A stretch of 64,000 nucleotides of DNA. Source: Legionella sheltonii. Its GTDB lineage: Bacteria > Pseudomonadota > Gammaproteobacteria > Legionellales > Legionellaceae. The notes beneath the pieces are model-generated. The model was not told the DNA's origin, did no database searches, and worked only from the letters and a program-made list of their open reading frames with translations. A program made the position numbers and the translations under genes. This document shows, in pieces, positions 54,920 to 64,000 of the stretch. The stretch spans positions 124,001-188,000 of the forward strand of contig NZ_JAPHOQ010000006.1 of NCBI RefSeq assembly GCF_026191355.1, in the 5' to 3' direction. Within the stretch, counting starts at the first letter, position 1. The number at the start of each line of letters is the position of its first letter.

Positions 54920-55067
54920 TAGTCGCAGGCGGCCCTATTGTCTGAGCTGTAAAAAATCGATATCAGGATGCTTTTCGCAAATGTGCATGGCAAGAAAGCA
55001 CTTTTTACGTAGGTCTCGGAGAATTTGAATCGTAATTCTTGAGGATTACTTCATTTAGGATAGAACT

Positions 55068-56420
55068 ATGCTTTCAACATTGCTGTATTTTCTTTTGGCG
55101 TTGGTCTTGTTAGTTACGGTACATGAGTATGGTCATTTTCAAGTGGCGCGTTGGTGTGGCGTTAAGGTTCTACGCTTTTCTTTTGGTTTTGGTCCTATCT
55201 TAGCGCGTTGGCGTGACAAAAAAGGAACAGAGTATGCCTGGTCGTTATTTCCTCTGGGTGGCTATGTCAAAATGCTTGATGAATCAGAGGGAGATGTAGA
55301 CGAAAAAGAGCGTCATTTAGCCTTTAATAATCAATCTCTGTGGAAAAGAGCCGCAATCGTACTTGCAGGGCCTTTTTTCAATTTTATTTTTGCTTTTGTT
55401 GCGTTATGGTTCGTGTTGATTATTGGGATGCAATCATTAGCACCGATGATCGAATCAGTGAAACCTAATAGTATTGCGGCACATGCTGGATTAAATGCAA
55501 AGGAAGAAATTATTGCATTGAATCATACTAAGATAAACAGTTGGCGGGATTTCCAGTATGCGCTCATGCCCCTTGTTGGTTCTCAAGAGACAATTCAGTT
55601 AACAATAAAATCTTTGGTTAATGGAAAGGAACGGCAGGTATTTTTGCCTTTGACCAATTGGCAATTAGACAGCAAAAAGCCTGATCCGCTTGAAAGTCTT
55701 GGGATTCAACCGTTTATTCCTTCAATCCCCCCTATAGTGGGTGAGGTAGTCCCTAATTCTCCGGCGGCGAAAGCAGGGCTTGAGAATGGCGATAAAATAT
55801 TAAGTGTTGATGGAAAACCTTTTGATGATTGGTTGTTTTTAGTGGATTACGTACAAACTCGTCCTAATCAACAATTAACTTTATCGCTTAAAAGAAACGG
55901 CAGTATACAAAATATTGTAGTACAAACTGGCAGTCAGGAAAATAAGGGTAAAATTGAAGGGTTTTTGGGAGTTCGCTCACAAAAAGTAAAATGGCCAGCA
56001 CATTGGTTACGTTTAGAGAGAGAAGATCCTTTAACTGCCGTAGGTACTGCATTAAGACAAACGGTGCAACTAACTGGCACTACATTTACTTTAATGGGGC
56101 GGTTAGTTACGGGTAAATTGGGATTAAATAGTATTAGTGGGCCCGTGGGTATCGCTCAGGGGGCGGGTGATTCAGGGCGTAGCGGGTTAACAACCTATCT
56201 ATTTTTTCTTGCTTTGGTCAGTATTAGCTTAGGTGCATTAAATTTATTACCTATTCCGATGCTGGATGGTGGTCACTTGATGTATTATCTTTTGGAAGCA
56301 ATTCGACGTAAACCCATATCTGATGGCTTAAAATCAGCAGGAGCCTATTTAGGTTTATTGCTATTGGCAGCCCTGATGTTTATCGCGTTGTCTAATGATT
56401 TATCAAGACTTGCGGGATAA
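55068..56420 (+). CDS. rseP: Site-2 intramembrane zinc protease RseP
   Basis: Cleaves anti-sigma factors and signal-peptide remnants in the membrane. The zinc motif H19-E-Y-G-H23 is in the first helix, two PDZ domains lie at about 110-290, and the last zinc ligand is in L-L-P-I-P-M-L-D-G-G-H near residue 400. 450 residues, normal length. Between cdsA and bamA, the conserved order except for the missing dxr. Confidence 0.95.
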   Translation: MLSTLLYFLLALVLLVTVHEYGHFQVARWCGVKVLRFSFGFGPILARWRDKKGTEYAWSLFPLGGYVKMLDESEGDVDEKERHLAFNNQSLWKRAAIVLAGPFFNFIFAFVALWFVLIIGMQSLAPMIESVKPNSIAAHAGLNAKEEIIALNHTKINSWRDFQYALMPLVGSQETIQLTIKSLVNGKERQVFLPLTNWQLDSKKPDPLESLGIQPFIPSIPPIVGEVVPNSPAAKAGLENGDKILSVDGKPFDDWLFLVDYVQTRPNQQLTLSLKRNGSIQNIVVQTGSQENKGKIEGFLGVRSQKVKWPAHWLRLEREDPLTAVGTALRQTVQLTGTTFTLMGRLVTGKLGLNSISGPVGIAQGAGDSGRSGLTTYLFFLALVSISLGALNLLPIPMLDGGHLMYYLLEAIRRKPISDGLKSAGAYLGLLLLAALMFIALSNDLSRLAG

Positions 56421-56669
56421 TTTTCGAAAAACTTCGTAATGCTAGATTTCAGGTTGTCTTGATCGTTGCTCCTGAGACGAAAAAGGCATAGGTTAAATAG
56501 CATTTTGGGTTCCTTGGAATGATGAATCAAGCCATTAATCGCAAAGTATTGGCAAAGTCAGGGAACAAAAACTTGACAGTAGTTTCTACTTCCTATAAAA
56601 AGTGTTTCAATTTTCAGTGTACCAAATTTGAGAGTTAATAGTACACGTAGTACTGGGCGTAAAATAATA

Positions 56670-58982
56670 ATGAAAAAAATCAGTAGTAAGTTTATATTAG
56701 GTGTTTGTTGTTCCTCGCTCATAGCCTGGTCTTCACAAACAATAGCAGCAGATACTTTCGTTGTTCGCGGTATTAAAGTGACAGGCTTGCAACGTGTTTC
56801 CACTGGAACAGTACTCAATTATATACCTGTCCAGGTTGGAGAAGAGATTGGCCCTGAATCAACTGCTGAGATTATTCGCACCCTTTATGATACCGGTTTT
56901 TTTCAGTCTGTTTCATTAGAGCGTCAAGGTAACACTTTGATTGTCAATGTGGTTGAAAGAGCCACTATAGGTTCTATTAGTGTTGTCGGGAATAAAGAAA
57001 TTCCTAGTGACAAGATGAAAGACTTCCTTAAAGAGATGGGTTTAGTGAAAGGTCGTGTTTTCCAAACATCTACTTTGGAGCGTTTGGAAAAAGAATTGAA
57101 ACAAGCCTATAACGCGAGAGGAAAATATAATGCGCGTATCGAAACCCGAGTTAGCCCTTTAACGGATAACCGGGTTGGTATCACCATTACTATTTCTGAG
57201 GGGCGTGTTTCCCGAATTAAACAAATCAAAATAATAGGTAATCACGATTTTACTACCAATGAATTATTACCTGAGTTTACTCTCTCCAAATCGGGTATCT
57301 TTACTTATTTTACTAAAAAAGATCAGTACTCTAAATCCGGTATGGATGCCTCTTTAGAAGCATTGCGTTCTTTTTACCTGGATAGAGGTTATTTGAAGTT
57401 TAAAATTATCTCCTCTCAAGTATTACTGTCGCCTGATAGAAAAGACGTTTATATCAATGTTCATATCGAAGAGGGGCCTCAATATCATTTTTCAGGCTAT
57501 AAGGTAGTAGGGAAGCCGATCTTGCCTCCGGAGAAAATTAATTCCTTAATTCAAGTCAAAAAAGGTGCTGTTTTTTCACGTAAAAAAGTAACTGATTCGA
57601 TTTCTGCTATTGGTTTGGCTTTAGGTGATATAGGTTATGGTTTCCCAGCAATTAATGCTGAACCACAGATAGACGAGAATAATAAAACCGTATTTATTGC
57701 CTTTATTGTACAGCCTGGCCGCCATGTTTATGTTCGTCGTATCAAGTTTCATGGCAATACCAAAACCAGTGATTATGTATTGCGAAGTGTCATTCGTCAG
57801 GATGAGGGGGGACTTTTATCGCTGCATAATATTAAAGAATCTGAACGGCAATTGCGCTTATTAGGTTATTTAAAAAATGTAGACGTAAAGACTAATCCTG
57901 TGCCCGAAGCAAATAACCAAGTGGATTTGGATGTTAACGTAGAAGAAGCGCCTTCAGCAGAAGCAAGTGCCTCCATTGGTTACGGTACGAATGGTTATCA
58001 ATTGAATGCTTCAGTAAATCAACATAATTTTATGGGTACTGGACGTTCTATGGGGGCTGCATTTACTGCGAGCAAATGGGGACAGGACTATACAGTAAAT
58101 TATTATAATCCTTTTTATACCGATACAGGTATAGGACGCGGCTTAAATCTTTATTATGCTCGCGTTGACCCGAGAAACCTTAATGTCAGTACTTACAACT
58201 CCAACCGTTTTGGTGGTGATGTGAACTATAGTATCCCGCTTGGGGAAACCAGTAGATGGCAATTGGGCTATGGATATCAAGATGTAGAAATCAAGAGTGT
58301 TGGCTATGTAGTGCCCATTCAGAACTTTGTGCAGATGTATGGAACCCATTTCCAGGAAATTCGTTTATCAACAGGTTGGAGTAGGAACAGCTATGATCAA
58401 TTTCCTTATCCTACAAGAGGGATTAACCAACAAATTTCGGGGGTGGTCGCCTTACCTGCAACTTCAGATTCATTGTCTTACTTTAAAGGCTCTTATCAAG
58501 CGCGTATGTACCAACCTATAACAAGAGGATGGATTTTCTCCTTACAAGGTTTTGCAGGTTATGGAAATTCTTTTAACAATAAAGGATTGCCATTTTTTGA
58601 AAACTACTACGCAGGGGGTACAGCACAACCAGGCCAGGTACGTGGATATGACAGCTACTCTTTAGGACCATTGGATAATTACCGTAATTCTGTGGGGGGT
58701 AACTTATTACTCAGCGGAACGGCGGGAATTATATTGCCTTATCCTTTGAGTCGAGATAATGTGAGAACAACTGCCTTTGTGGATGCGGGTAACGTATTTG
58801 CGGTGAATACCTTACCTACTTTGACTGGTAAATATGAAGGTCCTATAAGATATTCAGCAGGTCTTTCACTTGAATGGCGCTCTCCATTTGGTCCGCTAGC
58901 ATTTAGCTTGGCTAAGGCATTGAATCCTCAACCATTCGATCAAAAGCAATTCTTCCAATTTGCTCTATCTTCAGGATTTTAA
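56670..58982 (+). CDS. bamA: Outer membrane protein assembly factor BamA
   Basis: Omp85 insertase of the outer membrane, 770 residues. Signal peptide about 1-27 (cut near IAA-DTF), five POTRA domains about 30-425 beginning F-V-V-R-G-I-K-V-T-G-L-Q-R-V-S, then a 16-strand barrel ending in F-Q-F-A-L-S-S-G-F with the terminal Phe. V-R-G-Y is the conserved loop 6 motif (V-R-G-Y-D-S-Y-S-L-G). The ATG at 56670 is preferred to an upstream GTG/ATG extension at 56628. Confidence 0.96.
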   Translation: MKKISSKFILGVCCSSLIAWSSQTIAADTFVVRGIKVTGLQRVSTGTVLNYIPVQVGEEIGPESTAEIIRTLYDTGFFQSVSLERQGNTLIVNVVERATIGSISVVGNKEIPSDKMKDFLKEMGLVKGRVFQTSTLERLEKELKQAYNARGKYNARIETRVSPLTDNRVGITITISEGRVSRIKQIKIIGNHDFTTNELLPEFTLSKSGIFTYFTKKDQYSKSGMDASLEALRSFYLDRGYLKFKIISSQVLLSPDRKDVYINVHIEEGPQYHFSGYKVVGKPILPPEKINSLIQVKKGAVFSRKKVTDSISAIGLALGDIGYGFPAINAEPQIDENNKTVFIAFIVQPGRHVYVRRIKFHGNTKTSDYVLRSVIRQDEGGLLSLHNIKESERQLRLLGYLKNVDVKTNPVPEANNQVDLDVNVEEAPSAEASASIGYGTNGYQLNASVNQHNFMGTGRSMGAAFTASKWGQDYTVNYYNPFYTDTGIGRGLNLYYARVDPRNLNVSTYNSNRFGGDVNYSIPLGETSRWQLGYGYQDVEIKSVGYVVPIQNFVQMYGTHFQEIRLSTGWSRNSYDQFPYPTRGINQQISGVVALPATSDSLSYFKGSYQARMYQPITRGWIFSLQGFAGYGNSFNNKGLPFFENYYAGGTAQPGQVRGYDSYSLGPLDNYRNSVGGNLLLSGTAGIILPYPLSRDNVRTTAFVDAGNVFAVNTLPTLTGKYEGPIRYSAGLSLEWRSPFGPLAFSLAKALNPQPFDQKQFFQFALSSGF

Positions 58983-59129
58983 CTGATAATTTTCTTTCTT
59001 TTCTCCCTGAGCTGGGAGAAAAGATGGAGCATATTATTTGTTACAAAATTATCGAAAATCATGCTGTACATATCGCAACCTATTGCGAATTGTGCTAGCA
59101 TCATGCTCTTTAAATTTGGGAGATTAGTT

Positions 59130-59630
59130 ATGAAGCGGTTAGGTCTGGTCTTAGTGGCCTTTTTTTTCAGCATATTTGGCACAACTGCATTTGCTGATGC
59201 AGCAAAAATTGGTGTAGTTGATCTGCAAAAAATCATGCAGACTTCCAGTCAAATAAAAGAAATCCAAAAAAAATTAGAGAAAGAGTTTAAACCACGTCGC
59301 GATAAGCTTGTTGCTGTTGAAGCTGGCATTAAAGCGGACATGGAGAAATTTAAGCGTGATAGCGCGATTCTGAGTGCGGCTCAAAAGAAAGAAATGGAAA
59401 AGAAAATTGTAAGTGCACAACAACAATTTGAGCGTGATGGTCAGCAATATCAACAAGAATTAAGCACTGCAAATAATGAAGCAATGGAAGCATTGTATGC
59501 TAAAGTTCGTGCAGCAATTGCAAAAGTTGCTAAAGATGACAAGTACGATCTTATTGTACAAAAAGATGCAGCTCCTTTCAGTGCAACTACCCTCGATGTA
59601 ACTGATAAAGTTGTAAAAGCAATTAATTAA
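59130..59630 (+). CDS. skp: Periplasmic chaperone Skp/OmpH
   Basis: A 166-residue trimeric chaperone for outer membrane proteins. Signal peptide about 1-22 (cut near AFA-DAA), A-K-I-G-V-V-D-L-Q-K-I-M at the start of the mature part, and a long coiled coil (about 45-125). ATG at 59130, which places the signal peptide at the N-terminus; a longer form from 59061 is rejected. Between bamA and lpxD as in E. coli. Confidence 0.94.
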   Translation: MKRLGLVLVAFFFSIFGTTAFADAAKIGVVDLQKIMQTSSQIKEIQKKLEKEFKPRRDKLVAVEAGIKADMEKFKRDSAILSAAQKKEMEKKIVSAQQQFERDGQQYQQELSTANNEAMEALYAKVRAAIAKVAKDDKYDLIVQKDAAPFSATTLDVTDKVVKAIN

Positions 59631-59644
59631 CCGGCGATGTAAAA

Positions 59645-60664
59645 TTGCTGACGTTAGCGGAATTAGCTAATCATTTAGGTGGCGTGTGGCATGGAAATGC
59701 CAATCACGCCATTTTTTGTTATGCCTCCCTTGCTCGAGCTACATCTCAGGATGTTGCTTATTACGATAATTCGGCGTTACTCCCACTTCTGAGTACCACA
59801 TTAGCTGGTGCGGTGCTGCTCAAATCAGAACATCGCCATTTATTTCCAGGAAACTGTATTGTTGTCGCACATCCTTCACAAGCAATGATACATGCTGCCC
59901 AGCTTTTATCAGCTCCACTGCCTGCAGTTTCCGGTATTGATCCTACGGCTATGGTTCATGAGTCTGCTCAATTAGGGCACGGCATATCAATAGGTCCTTA
60001 TAGTGTAATTGGTGCTAATGCACAATTGTCTGATGGAGTGATCATTGGAGCGAATAGCGTTATTGAATCTTCCGTACGCATTGGTAAAAACAGTCAAATT
60101 GGGCATGAGGTAGTGATTCATTCAGGATGTCAGCTGGGTGCTCAAATAATCATCAATTCTGGCTGTGTCATTGGTGCTTCTCCATTTAATTATTTAAAAC
60201 AACATGGACACTGGCAACAAGGCTTTAATGCAGGTGCTGTGGTTATCGAAAATCAAGTACATATAGGTTCGAATACCGTTATCGATCGTGGCTCATTAAG
60301 CGATACTTATTTGGGGGAAGGTGTTTGTATTGATAATTTGGTTCAGGTTGCGCATGACGTTTTGGTTGGTAAGAATACAATTATTGCAGGATGCGCGGCT
60401 ATAGGTGCCTATGCGCAAATAGGAGCAGATTGTATCATCGGTGGTGCGAGTTGTATTGCCGCTCATGTTCACTTGGCGGATGACATAGTGATTACCGGAA
60501 TGTCTACAGTCAGCAAATCGCTTGCCAAACCTGGAATTTATTCATCCGGTACTCTTGTACATGAACATCATCGCTGGCGCCGTAATGCGGCACGATTTCG
60601 ACGATTGGATGATTATATGGTAAAGCTTGGCATCTTAGAGAAAAAATTGAGTAGTATTGAATAA
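59645..60664 (+). CDS. lpxD: UDP-3-O-acylglucosamine N-acyltransferase
   Basis: Third step of lipid A synthesis, a trimeric left-handed beta-helix acyltransferase. N-terminal uridine-binding domain about 1-100, hexapeptide repeats about 108-290 (I-G-x-x-x-x-I-G), the catalytic His in V-Q-V-A-H-D-V near residue 239, and a C-terminal helix. 339 residues. The only plausible start is TTG at 59645, fourteen bases after the skp stop, with no good ribosome site, suggesting coupling to skp. Confidence 0.93.
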   Translation: MLTLAELANHLGGVWHGNANHAIFCYASLARATSQDVAYYDNSALLPLLSTTLAGAVLLKSEHRHLFPGNCIVVAHPSQAMIHAAQLLSAPLPAVSGIDPTAMVHESAQLGHGISIGPYSVIGANAQLSDGVIIGANSVIESSVRIGKNSQIGHEVVIHSGCQLGAQIIINSGCVIGASPFNYLKQHGHWQQGFNAGAVVIENQVHIGSNTVIDRGSLSDTYLGEGVCIDNLVQVAHDVLVGKNTIIAGCAAIGAYAQIGADCIIGGASCIAAHVHLADDIVITGMSTVSKSLAKPGIYSSGTLVHEHHRWRRNAARFRRLDDYMVKLGILEKKLSSIE

Positions 60665-60780
60665 GAAGAATAAGTTTTTAGCATTAACAATTGATTTGAA
60701 CCTTCTAAATCAGGATAATGTTTTTCCTTTGGACTCCCTTTTGGGCCATACTAAGCGTACTTATTAAAGCGAGATTGCGT

Positions 60781-61233
60781 ATGAGTGAACCTGTAGATAT
60801 AAAACAGATTTTTAATATATTGCCGCACCGGTACCCCATGCTCATGGTAGACAGGGTGCTCGATTTTACACCATATGACTGTTTGACTGCTATAAAAAAT
60901 GTCACCATGAATGAGAATTTCTTTTCTGGCCATTTCCCGGAAAATCCAATTATGCCAGGTGTATTAATGCTGGAGGCGTTAGCACAAGCGAGTGGACTTT
61001 TAGCAGGATTGTCTCAAACACCTGAAGAAAATTATGGTATTTTGCATTTTTTTGCAGGTATCGATAATGCAAAATTTAAACATGTGGTTACTCCTGGAGA
61101 TCAGTTGCGCTTGGAAGTAAAGATATTAGCAAGAAAAAGAGAATTTTGGCGTGTGCATGGCGAAGCCTATGTGGGTGATAAACTGGCCTGTTCCGCGGAT
61201 TTATTAAGTGCTGCAAAGGAAATTCAAAAGTGA
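60781..61233 (+). CDS. fabZ: 3-hydroxyacyl-ACP dehydratase FabZ
   Basis: Dehydrates 3-hydroxyacyl-ACP in fatty acid elongation, 150 residues. The hot-dog core has catalytic His51 (G-H-F-P-E-N-P-I-M-P-G) and Glu65 (M-L-E-A-L-A-Q). L-P-H-R-Y-P-M-L-M-V-D-R-V begins the domain. Overlaps lpxA by four bases (GTGA). The ATG at 60781 is chosen over a 21-residue hydrophobic extension from 60718. Confidence 0.95.
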   Translation: MSEPVDIKQIFNILPHRYPMLMVDRVLDFTPYDCLTAIKNVTMNENFFSGHFPENPIMPGVLMLEALAQASGLLAGLSQTPEENYGILHFFAGIDNAKFKHVVTPGDQLRLEVKILARKREFWRVHGEAYVGDKLACSADLLSAAKEIQK

Positions 61234-62000
61234 TAGATGAACGAGCAATAATTCACCCTTCTGCAAAGCTTGCAAAAGGGGTTTCAGTAGGTCCTGGTGC
61301 CGTAATCGGCGCTGATGTAGAAATAGGTGAGAATACCTGGATTGGTCCTTATGCACTCATTGAGGGCCCGACAACCATTGGGAAAAATAATAAAATTTTC
61401 CAGTTTGCTTCAGTAGGTGATGATCCCCAAGATATTACATATAAAGGTGAACCCACTCGTCTAGAAATTGGTGACGATAATATCATTCGCGAATACTGTA
61501 TGATTAGTCGTGGAACCGTTAAAGGGGGAGGAGTTACCCGCATCGGCAATAATAACTTTTTTATGGCTTATTCGCATGTGGGGCATGATTGCATCATTGG
61601 TAATCAAATTATACTGGTTAGCTACGCTGCATTATCAGGGCATGTCACTGTCGGTGATTATGCAAATATAGGCGGATATGCCGCAGTCCATCAGTTTTGT
61701 CATGTAGGTGCCTATGCGTTTATTGCTAGAGCTTCTTATGTAGCTAAAGACGTACTTCCCTATCTCATGATTTCAGGGGATACAACTTCTGCTTGTGGCA
61801 TTAATACCGTTGGATTGCGTCGACGAGGATTTTCATCTGAAGCAATTGATGGTTTACGACGTGCCTATAAAATAATTTTCCGCAAAGGATTAACGGTACA
61901 ACAGGCTGTTGCTGAATTAGAATTAATGCAAAATGAATGCCCTGAAGTTGTTTTAATGATTGATGCATTAAATCAATCCACACGTGGAATTGTTCGATAA
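61230..62000 (+). CDS. lpxA: UDP-N-acetylglucosamine acyltransferase
   Basis: First step of lipid A synthesis, a hexapeptide-repeat trimer of 256 residues. Catalytic His in F-M-A-Y-S-H-V-G-H-D-C near residue 122; I-H-P-S-A-K-L-A at the N-terminus and R-R-G-F-S-S-E-A-I in the C-terminal helix. It begins with GTG at 61230 overlapping fabZ. lpxB, usually next in E. coli, is not here. Confidence 0.95.
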   Translation: MIDERAIIHPSAKLAKGVSVGPGAVIGADVEIGENTWIGPYALIEGPTTIGKNNKIFQFASVGDDPQDITYKGEPTRLEIGDDNIIREYCMISRGTVKGGGVTRIGNNNFFMAYSHVGHDCIIGNQIILVSYAALSGHVTVGDYANIGGYAAVHQFCHVGAYAFIARASYVAKDVLPYLMISGDTTSACGINTVGLRRRGFSSEAIDGLRRAYKIIFRKGLTVQQAVAELELMQNECPEVVLMIDALNQSTRGIVR

Positions 62001-62014
62001 ATTGATTAGAGTGA

Positions 62015-63304
<1,290 letters not shown>

Positions 63305-63329
63305 TTACTGAATAAAATAGTTGCCATGA

Positions 63330-63349
63330 GCTGCAGCTTTGGCTGCAGC
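63330..63349. terminator. GCTGCAGC hairpin between convergent genes
   Basis: Two GCTGCAGC units (63330-63337, 63342-63349) separated by TTTG form an 8-bp stem. It lies between serS and the convergent orphan gene and is a possible terminator. Confidence 0.45.
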
Positions 63350-63371
63350 AAAAATCAAGAATACCAGCTCT

Positions 63372-63971
63372 TTAATTGCCCACCCTAAGTTCCATGATCT
63401 GATTCGATACAATGTCGCTAGCCATGTGCTGATTATTTTGAGCTAAGGCTGAAAAGAAGGTGAGTCGTGGGTTATTAAAGAAGCTTTTTTTTCCGTCTAT
63501 AGAGTGTTCTGAACTCTTTAATAAATCTAAAGTAGTGTCTATATCCCCTGCTAATGCATCATCGGTTATTTCTGAATGCCATTCGTTCTGTAATTCATGA
63601 TGCTCAGGATTTAGTTCTTCTAGTTCACTTTGAATTTCTTTCGAAGCAGCACGCTCTTTCGTGTCGATTTCTGCTAATTCAAAAAATGAATGGCTGTATG
63701 GATTAAAAACAGAATGGTCTAAAACATCTGCATGAGCTTGCTCCAACAATTCAGATAGAAATCCAGCGGATCTTGGTTCTAGATCTTCCTTAGGATTAAG
63801 CTTGGTATGAAGGTGTGCTTTATCTTTTAATGCATGCTGATGAATCCCTGTGATTTCACGAAGTAAGATTTTGTTAATGAGTGACTTCATATTGGCGCTG
63901 CTTTGGATCTGTTTTAAAATGCTTCTTAAATAATCAATATTAACGGGATAGCTAGGGCCATTTTTCTTCAT
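63372..63971 (-). CDS. Orphan 199-residue acidic/His-containing protein
   Basis: Not recognised. It begins at the ATG 63971, is complete, has no signal peptide or membrane helix, and is helical with acidic patches (about residues 105-150, H-H-E-L-Q-N-E-W) and a C-terminal E-L-R-V-G-N. Could be a regulatory or secreted protein. Its promoter lies near the window edge. Confidence 0.55.
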   Translation of the reverse strand: MKKNGPSYPVNIDYLRSILKQIQSSANMKSLINKILLREITGIHQHALKDKAHLHTKLNPKEDLEPRSAGFLSELLEQAHADVLDHSVFNPYSHSFFELAEIDTKERAASKEIQSELEELNPEHHELQNEWHSEITDDALAGDIDTTLDLLKSSEHSIDGKKSFFNNPRLTFFSALAQNNQHMASDIVSNQIMELRVGN

Positions 63972-64000
63972 TTTCCTAGATTTTTGTGCACCAAATAAAG

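Noticed and set aside
60718..60780. 21-residue hydrophobic N-terminal extension of FabZ
   Set aside because: FabZ is cytoplasmic and the ATG at 60781 gives the normal length of 150.
63372..63971. Assignment as LvgA or another known Dot/Icm accessory
   Set aside because: Size is roughly similar but no motif supports it; left as unknown.

Overview
The window is a low-GC gammaproteobacterial chromosome segment that reads as Legionella. The supporting genes are an M4 zinc metalloprotease of the ProA/Msp type, an ankyrin-repeat protein in the LegA12/AnkC position between trmB and a LysE-type exporter, an IcmC/DotE-like small membrane protein (DotV type) outside any icm/dot cluster, and a class I PHA synthase. 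The isoprenoid/envelope cluster also lacks dxr, which fits mevalonate-using Legionellales. Species assignment is inference and cannot be made here.

Layout. 1-9 kb holds core genes: a secretin-N-domain protein, yqgE-ruvX, pyrB, a GT87-type membrane glycosyltransferase, comM-ubiK-PII, 5-formyl-THF cyclo-ligase, a small acidic PA3496-like protein, and a pabC-like aminotransferase convergent with a TVP38/DedA-type membrane protein. 9.5-16 kb holds lipid and storage genes: an Aas-like acyltransferase/acyl-ACP synthetase with a degenerate acyltransferase active site, phaC, and an SDR gene split by an intact IS4-family element with an 8-bp target duplication. 15.8-20.8 kb is a leftward run aroQ-accB-accC-prmA-purH (fatty acid, shikimate and purine synthesis).

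21-31.4 kb is more mixed: a Bcr/CflA exporter, the secreted metalloprotease, an alpha/beta hydrolase, an EEP phosphatase/nuclease, a polytopic membrane protein, class I aldolase, a ferredoxin-NADP reductase-like flavoenzyme, DotV-like protein, DUF3579, and pssA. 31.6-34.6 kb is the leftward rpoN-hpf-NPr cluster next to rpmB-rpmG. 34.7-46.8 kb holds trmB, the ankyrin effector candidate, a LysE exporter, a DSD1-type PLP enzyme, hflK-hflC-purA, and accessory genes (small secreted protein, exported adenosine deaminase, internally shortened LivJ-like protein, an orphan protein). 46.9-51.1 kb is the leftward gpmI-envC-ctp run. 51.4-53 kb is a 539-residue orphan with C-terminal 13-residue repeats and an acidic tail, a Dot/Icm effector candidate. 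53.2-63.3 kb is the rightward envelope cluster uppS-cdsA-rseP-bamA-skp-lpxD-fabZ-lpxA-serS, followed by a leftward orphan gene.

The most notable non-coding pattern is a dispersed family of short inverted-repeat elements (about 33-145 bp) with conserved GG-n-CTGTTtACAATTC-like ends, mostly flanked by TA. At least three copies sit exactly on a stop codon, so that the target TA plus the element's first G forms the TAG. This looks like a MITE family using TA targets (Tc1/mariner-IS630 type). A second family of about 100-bp CCCTCTCC...GGAGAAGGG repeats occurs three times. No tRNA, rRNA or CRISPR array was seen.
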